Positions 1-7,680 of a stretch of DNA of 64,000 nt are shown piece after piece. The stretch comes from Cryobacterium roopkundense (lineage in GTDB: Bacteria > Actinomycetota > Actinomycetes > Actinomycetales > Microbacteriaceae). The translations under genes and the position numbers were made by a program. Location of the stretch: NCBI RefSeq assembly GCF_014200405.1, contig NZ_JACHBQ010000001.1, forward strand, positions 4,216,001-4,280,000, given 5' to 3'. Position 1 is the stretch's first letter. Each line of letters starts with the position of its first letter. The notes under the pieces were generated by a model, which saw only the letters and a program-made list of their open reading frames with translations, ran no database searches and was not told the origin of the DNA.

Positions 1-348
1 AGCCTCGCGCGCGAACGGCATACCCCAGCGCTCGAGATCCTGGATGCCTCGGCCAGCGTTCTTCGTCACAATCTCGGCCGTGTGTGGGTTGGCGAGAAAG
101 TAGCTCTCCTGAATGGTATCGGCTGCGTGCTGTTGCCAACTGTCTTCGGCATCCATCGTGGCCAAAGCCGCATTGATTCCGCCAGCCGCCAACGAGGTGT
201 GTGCGTCGTTCTTGGGGCGTTTGCCGACGGCGAGAACGTCGACTCCGCGTTCGGAGAGTTCGATTGCGGCGCGCAGGCCGGAACCCCCGGTCCCGATGAC
301 GAGGACGGAGGTAGAGATGCGGCGACCAGTGACGGTGTTGTCTGGCAT
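1..348 (-). CDS. sdhA: Succinate dehydrogenase/fumarate reductase-type flavoprotein subunit (5' part, runs off the left edge)
   Basis: The 116 codons present read from ATG at 348 towards the window edge without a stop. The N-terminus has an FAD-binding Rossmann motif (IGTGGSGLRAAIELSERG, about residues 18-35). It is followed by the His-containing covalent-flavin region (DAHTSLAAGGINAAL) and ends in WGMPFAREA, the order seen in SdhA/FrdA proteins. A GGAAAGG ribosome site lies 8 nt before the ATG. Such proteins oxidise succinate or reduce fumarate as part of a membrane complex. L-aspartate oxidase is a related alternative but fits the HT..AGGI region less well. The upstream side is cut by IS481 debris only 60 bp away, so any sdh genes before it are not adjacent. 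Confidence 0.82.
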   Translation of the reverse strand, partial: MPDNTVTGRRISTSVLVIGTGGSGLRAAIELSERGVDVLAVGKRPKNDAHTSLAAGGINAALATMDAEDSWQQHAADTIQESYFLANPHTAEIVTKNAGRGIQDLERWGMPFAREA

Positions 349-408
349 GAGAACGGCCTTTCCGGGCAGGAAGACGGAGACGCACCGAGTGCAACTCCCA
401 CGGTCAAG

Positions 409-975
409 CTAGCTCGCGCTGCTGGACTTTTGCTCTAATTTGAGGACGACAGAGGTGCAATGTCCAGGGAGGTTGGTTAAGCGGCTGTGGGATGGTTCGC
501 TTCCGGTTGCTGAGTGGAGTCTGTGGTGATTGTAGTAGTGCAGCCAGGGCTCCACGGCTGCGCGGCGTTCGGTGTCTGAGGTGTAGCAGCCTCCGTAGGC
601 CCAGCCGCCGCCCGTCGCAACACCCCGATGGCGGTGTCGGCTTTCTCGTCAGCGCAGATCTCCGCGGAGGCGACGCTGGAGTTGTCATCGCTGACAGTAT
701 GCATGAACGAGGTGCCCGGCCGGGCCGCGCGGTTAGCTGCCCGAAGTCCGGCGTGCCGGGAAGTCGCCGCCCGGTTCGCGCAGCCCTGTTGGCGTCCGAC
801 GTAGCGGTGGCCGCCACCGTCGGGAGGAGCGATCCTGCATCCCGGCTACGCAGTGCTGGGCGAATCGGTCGGCCCACCGTTTCGCGTTCGGCTACGAGAC
901 CCGGAACATCTTCGCGGCTGACGAAACGCTCCATCCTTCGACGATGATCAGACGAGCCAGCTGAAATGAAACTGC
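409..975 (-). pseudogene. Decayed IS481-family transposase
   Basis: Three reading frames on the minus strand carry pieces of one IS481-type transposase. The N-terminal helix-turn-helix (FQLARLIIVEGWSVSSAAKM, then RWADRFAQHCVAGMQDRSSR after an in-frame TAG) lies at about 800-975. A middle piece of the DDE core (SDDNSSVASAEICADEKAD) lies at about 620-700. The C-terminal end (PWLHYYNHHRLHSATG, SRLTNLPGH) runs to a stop at 409-411. Frame changes, the stop and an internal deletion make it non-functional. The assignment rests on the characteristic HYYNHHR and SRLTNLPG endings of the family. No clean terminal repeats were seen. Confidence 0.78.
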
Positions 976-1260
976 TTTACCTGTGCCCGTAAGGCAGGAT
1001 CATTACCGGCAACGCCTGCGGAATCTGCGGCTGCGTATGCCTTGCAATCCGCTGCTTCCTGGGCTGACGCGTTAAGAATGCCAGCTCTCGCAATGACGAT
1101 GTCCACGACTTCCGCGGACGTGACCGCGGGGGCGGCAGCCTATGTTGCAGCAGGCGTGAACGGGATTGCCTGTCGCTTGTTATTCTCAATGCCGGCAGAA
1201 CATGCAGTGAGGACAAACAGCCCAATGGACGGCAACTCGATTCCGGTGAGAAGTCGTCCG
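976..1260 (-). pseudogene. Possible remnant of a small lipoprotein gene
   Basis: A minus-strand frame reads a hydrophobic segment ending in a lipobox-like LTAC (GLFVLTACSAG), then about 20 residues to an in-frame TAG at 1140-1142. It then continues with plausible secreted-protein sequence (APAVTSAEVVDIVIARAG, AQEAADCKAYAAADSAG) until it runs into the IS481 remnant. The pattern suggests a lipoprotein gene killed by a nonsense mutation and truncated by the insertion. The signal lacks an obvious start and positive N-region, so the call is tentative. Confidence 0.35.
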
Positions 1261-1392
1261 GGATTTGATTCCTCCGACCCCAGAGAACGCGAGGAAGTCG
1301 GAAAGCATGAGGGGCAGGTCGTCGAGGTCGTTGTCCTCGAGGTACTTCGCTCTTGTCGCCTCCGAGATAAAGCGTGTTTCGATGAAGTGGCC
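1258..1392 (-). pseudogene. Unidentified coding debris
   Basis: After a stop at 1393-1395 the minus strand reads a protein-like stretch (GHFIETRFISEATRAKYLED, DLPLMLSDFLAFSG) with normal amino-acid balance. It then loses coding character towards 1258. I do not recognise a family. The overlapping plus-strand frame is less protein-like. It is probably the C-terminal end of a lost gene. Confidence 0.22.
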
Positions 1393-1545
1393 TCATTTTC
1401 GGTTGGGGTCCACAGAAGCCAAGTTATTCGCTGCGCCAACCTCCTCGAGGTGTACCGGTCGGGCACTGAGGTGGAATTAATTCGGCGATGTGATGGAATC
1501 GAAACTATTCGTCGCAGCTCCCTTTAGCTCTATGAGTGGCCTGTG

Positions 1546-1588
1546 GGAATTACGTAAACTACCCGCACAGAGGAATTCACGTAATTCC
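1546..1588. repeat. Inverted repeat, 10-bp arms
   Basis: Arms GGAATTACGT (1546-1555) and ACGTAATTCC (1579-1588) are exact reverse complements separated by 23 bp. It could be an operator for a lost regulator or an old insertion end. Nothing around it decides which. Confidence 0.45.
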
Positions 1589-1617
1589 AGCGATTAGTTC
1601 ATGAAATTCTTGCGGCA

Positions 1618-1647
1618 ACAAAAAACCGGCGATTGCATCGCCGGTTT
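1618..1647 (-). terminator. Rho-independent terminator (minus strand)
   Basis: A 10-bp perfect stem (AAACCGGCGA at 1623-1632 with TCGCCGGTTT at 1638-1647, loop TTGCA) is followed on the minus strand by a T run (plus-strand A run 1618-1625). It would stop transcripts arriving from the remnant region at higher coordinates. Its own gene is no longer intact. Confidence 0.7.
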
Positions 1648-1728
1648 CTTGCATTAAAGCGCTGATTCCGAGAGTGCTACCCCGGAGAAACGCCGCTATC
1701 CGGGCGTGTTCGGCGGTTAAACACCGCA

Positions 1729-1751
1729 TCGCCCTGTTTTTGGCAGGGCGA
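1729..1751. other. Short hairpin
   Basis: TCGCCCTG (1729-1736) pairs with CAGGGCGA (1744-1751) around a 7-nt loop. It lies just outside the IS21-type end repeats. It could be a terminator stem that lost its T tract. Confidence 0.35.
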
Positions 1752-1755
1752 AGCG

Positions 1756-2356
1756 ACTTGTGAGTATTTGCGGGTTTGGGGGCCAGTGAATATTGCCTTC
1801 GGGGGCCACCGGTATTGCCTCTGGGCGCCACGCAGTCGCGCGATCGGGGGCCAGTTGAGAAAACACACCCACCGCGCGAATGTCTGTGCCGCGACCTGGG
1901 CGGCGGTGTGTTCGCGCATGTTGTGGCCGCCGGTCTCGACCCAGATGGTGTTGTGCACGGTGCGGTCCATGTTCGCGTCGGCGTGAACCCCGAAGCTGAG
2001 GCGCTGGCGCCAATCCCGTTGCGCGTCCTGGGCCCAAATCGCCGTTGATGGTCGGTCGCAATGCCACTCGAGGAGTTCCAGCAGCATGATCCTGGGGCTT
2101 TGGTCGGGCTAGTTCAGGAGCTACTCATCGGCCTACAACAGCGAAAACGTGGCGTACTCGTTCACGGACTTCGTGGTCCCGGAGGGTTGGTCACGGGCCA
2201 GCTGCCTGGCCGCTTCGAGCTCTGGCCGGAAGGAGCAAAGCCGATGGCCCCCAACAGCAAATATTCAGTGGCCCCCGAGCACGCCACTGGCGACACCACC
2301 CGGTGGCCCCCAAAGTCAATATCGGTGGCCCCCAGAAGCGCTAATACTCAACTTGT
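1756..2356. mobile_element. IS21-type non-autonomous cassette (end repeats without istA/istB)
   Basis: The left side (1756-1850) and right side (about 2243-2356) are inverted copies of a multi-repeat end. Each carries several GGGGGCCA/TGGCCCCC units spaced by AT-richer segments, with an outer ACTTG..GAGTATT element at both tips (right copy inverted at about 2343-2356). Repeated internal motifs at the tips are typical of IS21-family ends. Between them is about 390 bp with no istA or istB. It reads on the minus strand as broken coding sequence (for example HADANMDRTVHNTIWVETG) that I cannot assign. This fits a decayed mobile insertion cassette. Confidence 0.55.
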
Positions 2357-2391
2357 ACTGCACGTAACGGAATTGTTGACGACCTGGCGGC

Positions 2392-2816
2392 TTAGCTCGG
2401 TGGTGGTGACGGCGCCGTGTCGGTGGGCGGCGTCGCCGCAGTGATTTCCGCGCTGGAGTAGTACGTGCTCGCGAAGGACTTGTTCTTCGTGGTGAGGGGT
2501 ACTCGGGCCAGCTCGCTCTGAATGAACGTCAGAATCTTTCGGATGTTGGCTGAGACGAGCGCAAGGGTGACGGCCAGTGACGCGAAGGTATTGCCGCGGG
2601 CACGTCGCTTCATGGGGGAATCAATGTCTTCAGTCGCAGAGTCCTTGATGAATGCGTTCTGCGATTCGACGGTGTCGCGGGGGCGTAGAAGCTCTTCCAC
2701 ACGGGACTTTTATGCGGGTAGGTCTGCGCGTATTTGAGAGCCCTGTCCTTGGCAGGGACTTCCCCGGCGGGTATCACCGTGCCAAACGCTCCAATGCGCT
2801 CACGTCTCACGTCCAC
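2392..2816 (-). pseudogene. Frameshifted transposase-like fragment
   Basis: Two overlapping minus-strand frames join near 2690-2700 into one protein. The first half ends in QTYPHKSPVWKSFY. The second continues RDTVESQNAFIKDSATEDI, then RRARGNTFASLAVTLALVSANIRKI, and ends at 2392. The VES.N..(L/I)K pattern and basic C-terminal helix resemble DDE-transposase C-termini, but I cannot name the family. A single frameshift and the missing N-terminus make it a pseudogene. Confidence 0.4.
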
Positions 2817-2833
2817 CCCGCTGCCTCCGTGTT

Positions 2834-2881
2834 GTGCAGAGGAGTACTAAGTAAAAAAAATGACTTTAGTGCAGAGGAGTA
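2834..2881. repeat. 13-bp direct repeat pair
   Basis: GTGCAGAGGAGTA occurs at 2834-2846 and 2869-2881, separated by 22 bp that include an A8 tract. It could be a footprint of a lost small insertion. No gene is visible in 2817-3050. Confidence 0.4.
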
Positions 2882-3050
2882 GGGAAATTCCATCGCTCAA
2901 CACTCGCCTGCACAACCCCGGAAACACGCGGCATCTTGTGCAGACGTGAACGGAAAATGACATTTCAGCTGCGAGATGCGAGCCGCGCCTGTGTCTCAGG
3001 AACCTTTACTTTTCTGAGGCTTTCCATGGCCGCCGCCAGCCAAAGCACTG

Positions 3051-3353
3051 GACGACAGCGACGACGAGTGCTTCTGGACCAGCTTTCTGCGGTCGTTGAA
3101 GGCCCGCGGCCACGCCGGGTCAAGCTGGTCCTGGCTGACGCTCACACCGGCCTGAAGAAGGACATCGGGACAATGTTCCCGGGAGCGGGCTGGCAACACT
3201 GCCGGGTGCACCTCATGCGCGACGTCCACGCCGTGATCCCGCAAGGATCGCAGACTGTGGTGGCCTCGATAGCCGGACCATCTTCACCCAGCCCGACAGC
3301 GAGCACATCGACAGGCAGTTCCGCGAGGTCACCACGATGCTCGGCCGCTCGCA
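3051..3353 (+). pseudogene. Mutator (IS256-type) transposase, middle part, frameshifted and split by IS21
   Basis: Read across two frameshifts this gives DDSDDECFWTSFLRSLKARG, then VKLVLADAHTGLKKDIGTMF, GAGWQHCRVHLMRDVHAVIP, and RTIFTQPDSEHIDRQFREVT up to GRSH. That is the central DDE region of mutator transposases, including the LVLADAHTGLK aspartate motif and the C.VH(L/F)MR motif. Coding is interrupted after the His codon by the IS21 element and resumes at 5952. The N-terminal half is absent here, but a matching N-terminal half lies inverted at 8309-8872. Confidence 0.75.
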
Positions 3354-3387
3354 TGGCGAGTAGCGCTTGTAGGTAGCGGTAGTCCAG
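3354..3387 (+). repeat. IS21 left terminal inverted repeat
   Basis: It contains the core GGTAGCGGTAGTCCAG (3372-3387), repeated exactly in inverted orientation at 5918-5933. Further GGTAGC units at about 3395 and 3417 form the multi-repeat transposase-binding end usual in this family. Confidence 0.88.
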
Positions 3388-3496
3388 CGACTCGGTAGCA
3401 GGATTCCGGGAACACGGTAGCGCTGGCGCTAATGAACTGCTGGGCTGTGGAAGGACAACGCGCAAGGCGTTGTCGTTCCATTGTTAAGGGCGGGTC

Positions 3497-5086
3497 ATGG
3501 CGGATTATCGGAAAATATTGGGGTTGTTGCTCGAGGGGCGGAGCTACCGCGAAGTCGTAGAGATCGCTGGGTGCTCGCATCGCGACGTCGCCCGGGTCCG
3601 GCAAGAGGTCCAGGAACGAGGTGTCACCTCGGCGGTCGCGGTCAGCGACGCCGAGCTGACGGAATGGTTCCCCGACGGGCGCCGGAAAGTGTCGGCGGAG
3701 TATGACCAGCCCGACTTGTCTCGGGTTCTGGCATCAATGAAGGCGAACCGGCACTTCACGTTGCTGCTGGCGTGGCGTCGGTACGTCGACGCCAAGGACG
3801 CCGGGAAAAAGTACGGGTACTCGCAGTTCTGCGCCCTGTTCACCGGCTACCTCCGCACCCACGATCTCGTCGCGGTGCTGCGCCATGAGCCGGGTCGGGC
3901 GATGCTGGTCGACTGGGCCGGCGACACGATGGACATCGTTGACACGATCACCGGCGAGGTGGTCCGAGCGATCTTGTTCGTCGCGGTGTTGCCGTTTTCA
4001 GGGCTTCTGTTCTGCCGAGCTTACGCGGATATGAAGTCCCCGGCGTGGCTCGATGCGCACGTTCGAGCGTTCGCATTCTTCGGCGGCGTGACGCAGATCG
4101 TCGTGCCGGACAACCCGACGACCTCCACTCACCAGACACATAAGGGCGATGCGGAGCGGGTCGTCAACGCGAGGTATCAGCAGCTCGCGGATCACTACCA
4201 GACCGCGATTGTCCCGGCCCGAGTGAAGAAACCCCGCGATAAGGCGGCTGCGGAGAACGCGGTGAACGTGGTCAACAAACGAGTCATCGGCTACCTCGAG
4301 GACGACGTCTTCACGACGCTGAGCGAGTTGAATACGGCGATCGAAGAGCGCGTGCGTGAGATCAACCATGACATCCGCCGCGCCGACGACACGACCAGGT
4401 GGGAACGCTTCGACATGGAGGAGCGCGAGTTGCTCGGCCCTTTGCCCGATGCCGGGTTCGAGGATGTGCAGTGGAAGGAGCTGAAGGCGGCCCGGAATTA
4501 CCACGTCACCGCGGACACGCAACGGTATTCCGTGCCCTTCGGGTTGGCGGGCAAGCTGCTGCGGGTTCGGCTGACGTCGTCCCTGGTGACGGTCTTCGAC
4601 GGGCACGAGAGCATCTGCGAACATCCTCGGCTGACGGGGAGGAAAGGCCAGTACTCGACTCTTCCGGACCACGTCCCGCCGCAGCACCGCGATATCGACG
4701 GGTTGTGGTCAAGGCGGTGGTTCATCGACCGGGCGCGCAGCGTTGGGCCGGCCACCGTCACGGTGATCGAGCACATCCTCGACAGCCAGGTGATCGAGGC
4801 GCAGGGCTACCTGGCCTGCCAGAACATCCTCGACGGGCTCGGTAAGAACAACCGGGAACGGCTGGAGGCGGCCTGCCAGGCACTCGTGAACCGAGGCACC
4901 CATCCGACGTATTCGACGCTGAAACGGTTGATGGCGGCGATCGATAGTGACGCGAAGAAGCCCCGGCCGGTGACCCCGGCAGCCTCGACAGGCAAACGCA
5001 GCAACACGGTCGTGTTCCGCGACACCATCTCGGACGTTTACGTCCGCGATGCCTCCCACTACGCAGGCGACGAGGAGGGGAAGTGA
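3497..5086 (+). CDS. istA: IS21-family transposase IstA
   Basis: The 529-residue protein has an N-terminal helix-turn-helix (GRSYREVVEIAGCSHRDV, about 14-31) and an rve-type DDE integrase core. The catalytic residues are D139 (LVDWAG), D205 (VVPDNPTT) and E253 (DKAAAENAV), the expected spacing. Length is normal for IstA. The ATG at 3497 follows an AAGGG site 6 nt upstream. The TGA at 5084-5086 overlaps the start of istB, the translational coupling typical of istAB. It binds the element ends and performs strand transfer with help from IstB. No stop or frameshift was found. Confidence 0.95.
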   Translation: MADYRKILGLLLEGRSYREVVEIAGCSHRDVARVRQEVQERGVTSAVAVSDAELTEWFPDGRRKVSAEYDQPDLSRVLASMKANRHFTLLLAWRRYVDAKDAGKKYGYSQFCALFTGYLRTHDLVAVLRHEPGRAMLVDWAGDTMDIVDTITGEVVRAILFVAVLPFSGLLFCRAYADMKSPAWLDAHVRAFAFFGGVTQIVVPDNPTTSTHQTHKGDAERVVNARYQQLADHYQTAIVPARVKKPRDKAAAENAVNVVNKRVIGYLEDDVFTTLSELNTAIEERVREINHDIRRADDTTRWERFDMEERELLGPLPDAGFEDVQWKELKAARNYHVTADTQRYSVPFGLAGKLLRVRLTSSLVTVFDGHESICEHPRLTGRKGQYSTLPDHVPPQHRDIDGLWSRRWFIDRARSVGPATVTVIEHILDSQVIEAQGYLACQNILDGLGKNNRERLEAACQALVNRGTHPTYSTLKRLMAAIDSDAKKPRPVTPAASTGKRSNTVVFRDTISDVYVRDASHYAGDEEGK

Positions 5087-5853
5087 TGTTCACCAGCATC
5101 GATTACGACAAGTTCCGGGCCCTGCGCGTGACCCACGTCGCGACGCGCCTGGAGGAACTCATCCAAGACGAAGGCAACGACACCCTCACCCCCGAGCAGC
5201 TGTTCCTGACCGCGGTCGACGACGCGTTGGAGTCCCGTCGTATCAACAAGGTCGACAAGCTCATCCGCCAAGCTGCTTTCCCGATCCCGGGGGCCACGGT
5301 CGCGGAGGTCGACTACCGCGACGGGCGCGGGATCACCCCAGTCAGAATGCGACGCTATGCCGCCCATGACTGGCGCTCCGATGCGACGAACCTCCTCATC
5401 ATTTCGCCCACCGGAGGCGGGAAGACCTACCTCGCCTGCGCGCTGGCCATCGGCGCCTGCCAGAGTGAGCACTCCGTTCTCTACTTCCGGATGGACGACC
5501 TCGCCCGAAGGCTTGTCATCGCCCGCGGCGACGGAATCGCCCATCAGAAGCTGTTGAACGAGCTCTCCAACATCGACCTGCTCATCATCGACGACTTCCT
5601 CACAGTCGGCATCGACAGCGACGCCGCCAGCGACTTGTTCGCGATCCTCGCGAACAGGGAACACCGACTACCCACGATGATCGCCTCGCAGACCGGGCCA
5701 AAGCACTGGGTCGCCGAGCTGCCCGACCGGGTCGCCGCGGACTCGATCGTGAACCGCCTCGCCAACAACGCCCGGATCATCAACCTCGGCCAGATTGACA
5801 TGCGCCGGCACCGCAACGACCAAGCCCGCGCCCACGAGACCTACTGGGAGTGA
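5086..5853 (+). CDS. istB: IS21-family transposition helper ATPase IstB
   Basis: The 255-residue AAA+ protein is related to DnaC. Walker A is SPTGGGKT (about 107-114) and Walker B is LLIIDD (about 165-170). The Walker A replaces the usual GPTGVGKS-type pattern with SPTGGGKT but keeps the Lys and Thr. The ATG at 5086 shares one base with the istA stop; a GTG at 5083 is an alternative start. IstB assembles on target DNA and stimulates IstA. About 65 bp separate its stop from the right terminal repeat. Confidence 0.94.
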   Translation: MFTSIDYDKFRALRVTHVATRLEELIQDEGNDTLTPEQLFLTAVDDALESRRINKVDKLIRQAAFPIPGATVAEVDYRDGRGITPVRMRRYAAHDWRSDATNLLIISPTGGGKTYLACALAIGACQSEHSVLYFRMDDLARRLVIARGDGIAHQKLLNELSNIDLLIIDDFLTVGIDSDAASDLFAILANREHRLPTMIASQTGPKHWVAELPDRVAADSIVNRLANNARIINLGQIDMRRHRNDQARAHETYWE

Positions 5854-5917
5854 CCGAAGCGGCCCGGGCGCAAAACCCGGGCCGCTACCGGCTCTTCAGA
5901 ACTGCGCTACCAGGTGC

Positions 5918-5951
5918 CTGGACTACCGCTACCATCAAGCGCCACTCGCCA
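5918..5951 (-). repeat. IS21 right terminal inverted repeat
   Basis: This is the inverted partner of 3354-3387. It ends in CTCGCCA, followed directly by the second copy of the 7-bp target duplication GCTCGCA (5952-5958). Confidence 0.88.
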
Positions 5952-6024
5952 GCTCGCACCCGAAGGTCGCCGCGATGCTCGTCGACGCTCTACCGGACCT
6001 ACTCGCGTTCGCTGCGTTTCCTTG
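5952..6024 (+). pseudogene. Mutator transposase, continuation after the IS21 insertion
   Basis: Directly after the element the frame reads SHPKVAAMLVDALPDLLAF, then AAFP and a stop. This continues GRSH from 3353 and matches the conserved RSHPKVAAML..A..D.LAF.AFP stretch of mutator transposases. The usual following HW.QIW region is missing. The remnant therefore ends where the promoter of the next gene begins. Confidence 0.75.
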
Positions 6025-6051
6025 ACGTAAAGCACACTTCTCCTGTTTAAT
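6022..6051 (+). promoter_or_regulatory. Predicted promoter of the Mn riboswitch/terC transcript
   Basis: TTGACG (6022-6027) and TTTAAT (6046-6051) are separated by 18 bp and lie just upstream of the riboswitch aptamer. The -35 box begins at the last bases of the transposase remnant. Confidence 0.5.
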
Positions 6052-6058
6052 GACCACA

Positions 6059-6144
6059 GAAGGGGAGTAATCCTCGCTTCGCATCGTCAATACGTTCCCG
6101 CCGCGGGTTCCGGTGCGCAGGGCCGCAAGGCAGATGAGACCTTC
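6059..6144 (+). promoter_or_regulatory. yybP-ykoY manganese riboswitch
   Basis: The leader carries the family signature in order. It starts with GAAGGGGAGTA (6059 onward), then a CGTCAATACG-type segment (6084-6095) and GGCAGATGAGACCTTC (6129-6144). GAAGG at 6059-6063 pairs with CCTTC at 6140-6144 to close P1. The aptamer sits directly upstream of a terC-family gene, the commonest partner of this class. It binds Mn2+ and is expected to raise expression of the exporter when Mn is high. No separate terminator is obvious. The terC ribosome site at 6158-6163 is close to P1, so control of translation is plausible. Confidence 0.85.
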
Positions 6145-6170
6145 ACGAACATTTCGTGGAGGTCTTTGTC

Positions 6171-7217
6171 ATGACTGTCCCCCTGTGGGCGTGGTTCGCT
6201 GTCCTGGGTGTGATCCTGCTGATGCTCGCCGTTGATCTGGTCGCCCACCGCACAGCTCACGTCATCGGCGTACGGGAAGCCGCCGTCTGGTCGATCGTGT
6301 GGGTGACTCTCGGTGTCGTGTTCGGCGTGCTGGTGTGGACGTTGTGGGGGGCGGAATTCGGGCAGCAGTACTTCGCTGGCTACCTGATCGAGAAATCCCT
6401 CGCGGTAGACAACGTGTTCATCTGGGCGATCATCTTCGCCGCGTTCGCGGTCCCGCGCGAGTACCAGCACCGAGTGCTGTTCCTCGGCGTCTTGGGCGCC
6501 CTGATATTCCGCGGGATTTTCATCGCCGCCGGCGCCGCGCTGATCGAGAACTTCTCATGGATCCTGTACGTATTCGCCGCGTTCCTGATCTACACCGGGT
6601 GGCGGATGTTCCGCTCCCGCAACGACCACGTGCACCCCGAGAAATCCCGCATCCTCAAGATATTTCGCCGGTTCGTGCCGATGACCGACGCCTACCACGG
6701 GCAGAAGTTCCTGATCCGAAAGGCGGGAATCGTCTTGGCGACCCCGCTGCTGGCCGTGCTGGTACTAGTGGAAATCACCGACATCATCTTCGCCGTCGAC
6801 TCGATCCCGGCCATATTCGCCGTCACGAGCGAACCGTTCCTGGTCTTCACCGCGAACGCGTTTGCCATCCTGGGGCTTCGGGCGATGTACTTCCTGCTCG
6901 CGGACCTGATCCATCGCTTCATTTACCTCAAGATCGGACTCGCGTTCGTCCTGATCTGGGTAGGTATCAAGATGCTGCTCCTGGACGTCTTCTACATCCC
7001 CACCACTATCAGCCTGGCAGTAGTCGTGACCATCATCACGGTATCCATCACGACCAGCCTCCGCGCCACCCGCGGTCAGGGCCGACGCGAAGTGCAAACC
7101 GAGGCCGCAGGGGCGTTCCGGATCGCCACCGTCGAGGAACTTGCCGCGGTCGAGCCGGTCTTCCGCCGCCGCGGACGAGTGCCCGCCGGTAGCGGGAAGG
7201 ATCGCTCCGATGAGTGA
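6171..7217 (+). CDS. TerC-family membrane protein, probable Mn2+ exporter
   Basis: The 348-residue polytopic protein has eight or more predicted membrane segments. Both TerC signature motifs are present: EKSLAVDNVF near residue 75 and EITDIIFAVDSIPAIFA near residue 200, whose acidic residues line the metal path. The ATG at 6171 is preferred over the GTG at 6156 because GGAGGT (6158-6163) is its ribosome site. The Mn riboswitch upstream supports manganese efflux, rather than the tellurite role that gave the family its name. The last codons overlap the next gene by 8 bp, so they are probably one transcript. Confidence 0.9.
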   Translation: MTVPLWAWFAVLGVILLMLAVDLVAHRTAHVIGVREAAVWSIVWVTLGVVFGVLVWTLWGAEFGQQYFAGYLIEKSLAVDNVFIWAIIFAAFAVPREYQHRVLFLGVLGALIFRGIFIAAGAALIENFSWILYVFAAFLIYTGWRMFRSRNDHVHPEKSRILKIFRRFVPMTDAYHGQKFLIRKAGIVLATPLLAVLVLVEITDIIFAVDSIPAIFAVTSEPFLVFTANAFAILGLRAMYFLLADLIHRFIYLKIGLAFVLIWVGIKMLLLDVFYIPTTISLAVVVTIITVSITTSLRATRGQGRREVQTEAAGAFRIATVEELAAVEPVFRRRGRVPAGSGKDRSDE

Positions 7218-7680
7218 CCTCGACCCTTCGGTGGCACCGGTCTCTGATCCCCAGACAGTGCGGAGAGGCCGTCGAGTCTCTTCGGCGGCGGTGTTTGCGT
7301 TGCCTCTGCTCGCCCTGGTCGGCATTCTGGTCGTCGCGTGGACCGCAGGTGTCGAGGACACCTGCGGGGGCCCTGTGCCGGGATGCAGCAGTCTCCGCAA
7401 TGCAGGAGACATCCCGGTGATGGTCCGGGCTGTCATCGATCAATACGATACGGAGACTCTGGTCGAGGGAGGGGAACGGGTGCTGCTGGGTGACTGGCGA
7501 AACGGCGTGAGGGTGGATCACGGGCAGTGCCTCGTCATCGAGGGTGGCCCGTTCTGGGACGCCCTCACGGTAATCGACCGCACCACTGAGGCGACCGGGG
7601 TGTGGCATCCGTTCGATGACTGGGGCGCCTGGCTGTGGCTGCACGGCGGGGCCTGCCCGGAACCGAGCGGATCACGATGA
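7210..7680 (+). CDS. Single-span membrane protein of unknown function
   Basis: The 156-residue protein has a charged N-terminus, one strong transmembrane helix (AAVFALPLLALVGILVVAW, about 26-44) and a periplasmic-side or exported domain. That domain holds three or four cysteines (DTCGGPVPGCSS, GQCLVI, GGACPEP) that could form disulfides. The ATG at 7210 overlaps the terC stop, so it is translationally coupled to the Mn exporter. I recognise no family. Context suggests a role linked to metal homeostasis, but nothing in the sequence shows it. Confidence 0.7.
   Translation: MSDLDPSVAPVSDPQTVRRGRRVSSAAVFALPLLALVGILVVAWTAGVEDTCGGPVPGCSSLRNAGDIPVMVRAVIDQYDTETLVEGGERVLLGDWRNGVRVDHGQCLVIEGGPFWDALTVIDRTTEATGVWHPFDDWGAWLWLHGGACPEPSGSR

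Larger units (their letters stand above)
3354..5951 (+). mobile_element. Complete IS21-family insertion sequence with target-site duplication
   Basis: The element starts TGGCGAG at 3354 and ends CTCGCCA at 5951. It has 34-bp terminal inverted repeats (3354-3387 and 5918-5951) with three mismatches and further GGTAGC units just inside. It is flanked by the 7-bp direct repeat GCTCGCA (3347-3353 and 5952-5958). Deleting the element plus one repeat restores the codons for GRSHPKVAAML of a mutator transposase. That proves the insertion point. It carries istA and istB intact, so it may still be active. Confidence 0.92.

Noticed and set aside
1042..1527. 161-codon plus-strand frame in the debris region
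   Set aside because: The opposite strand reads more protein-like fragments with a lipobox. The plus frame has no ribosome site or recognisable motif.
1756..2356. CRISPR-like interpretation of the repeated GGGGGCCA units
   Set aside because: Units are short, irregularly spaced and inverted between the two sides, as in IS21 ends. There are no uniform repeats or spacers and no cas genes.
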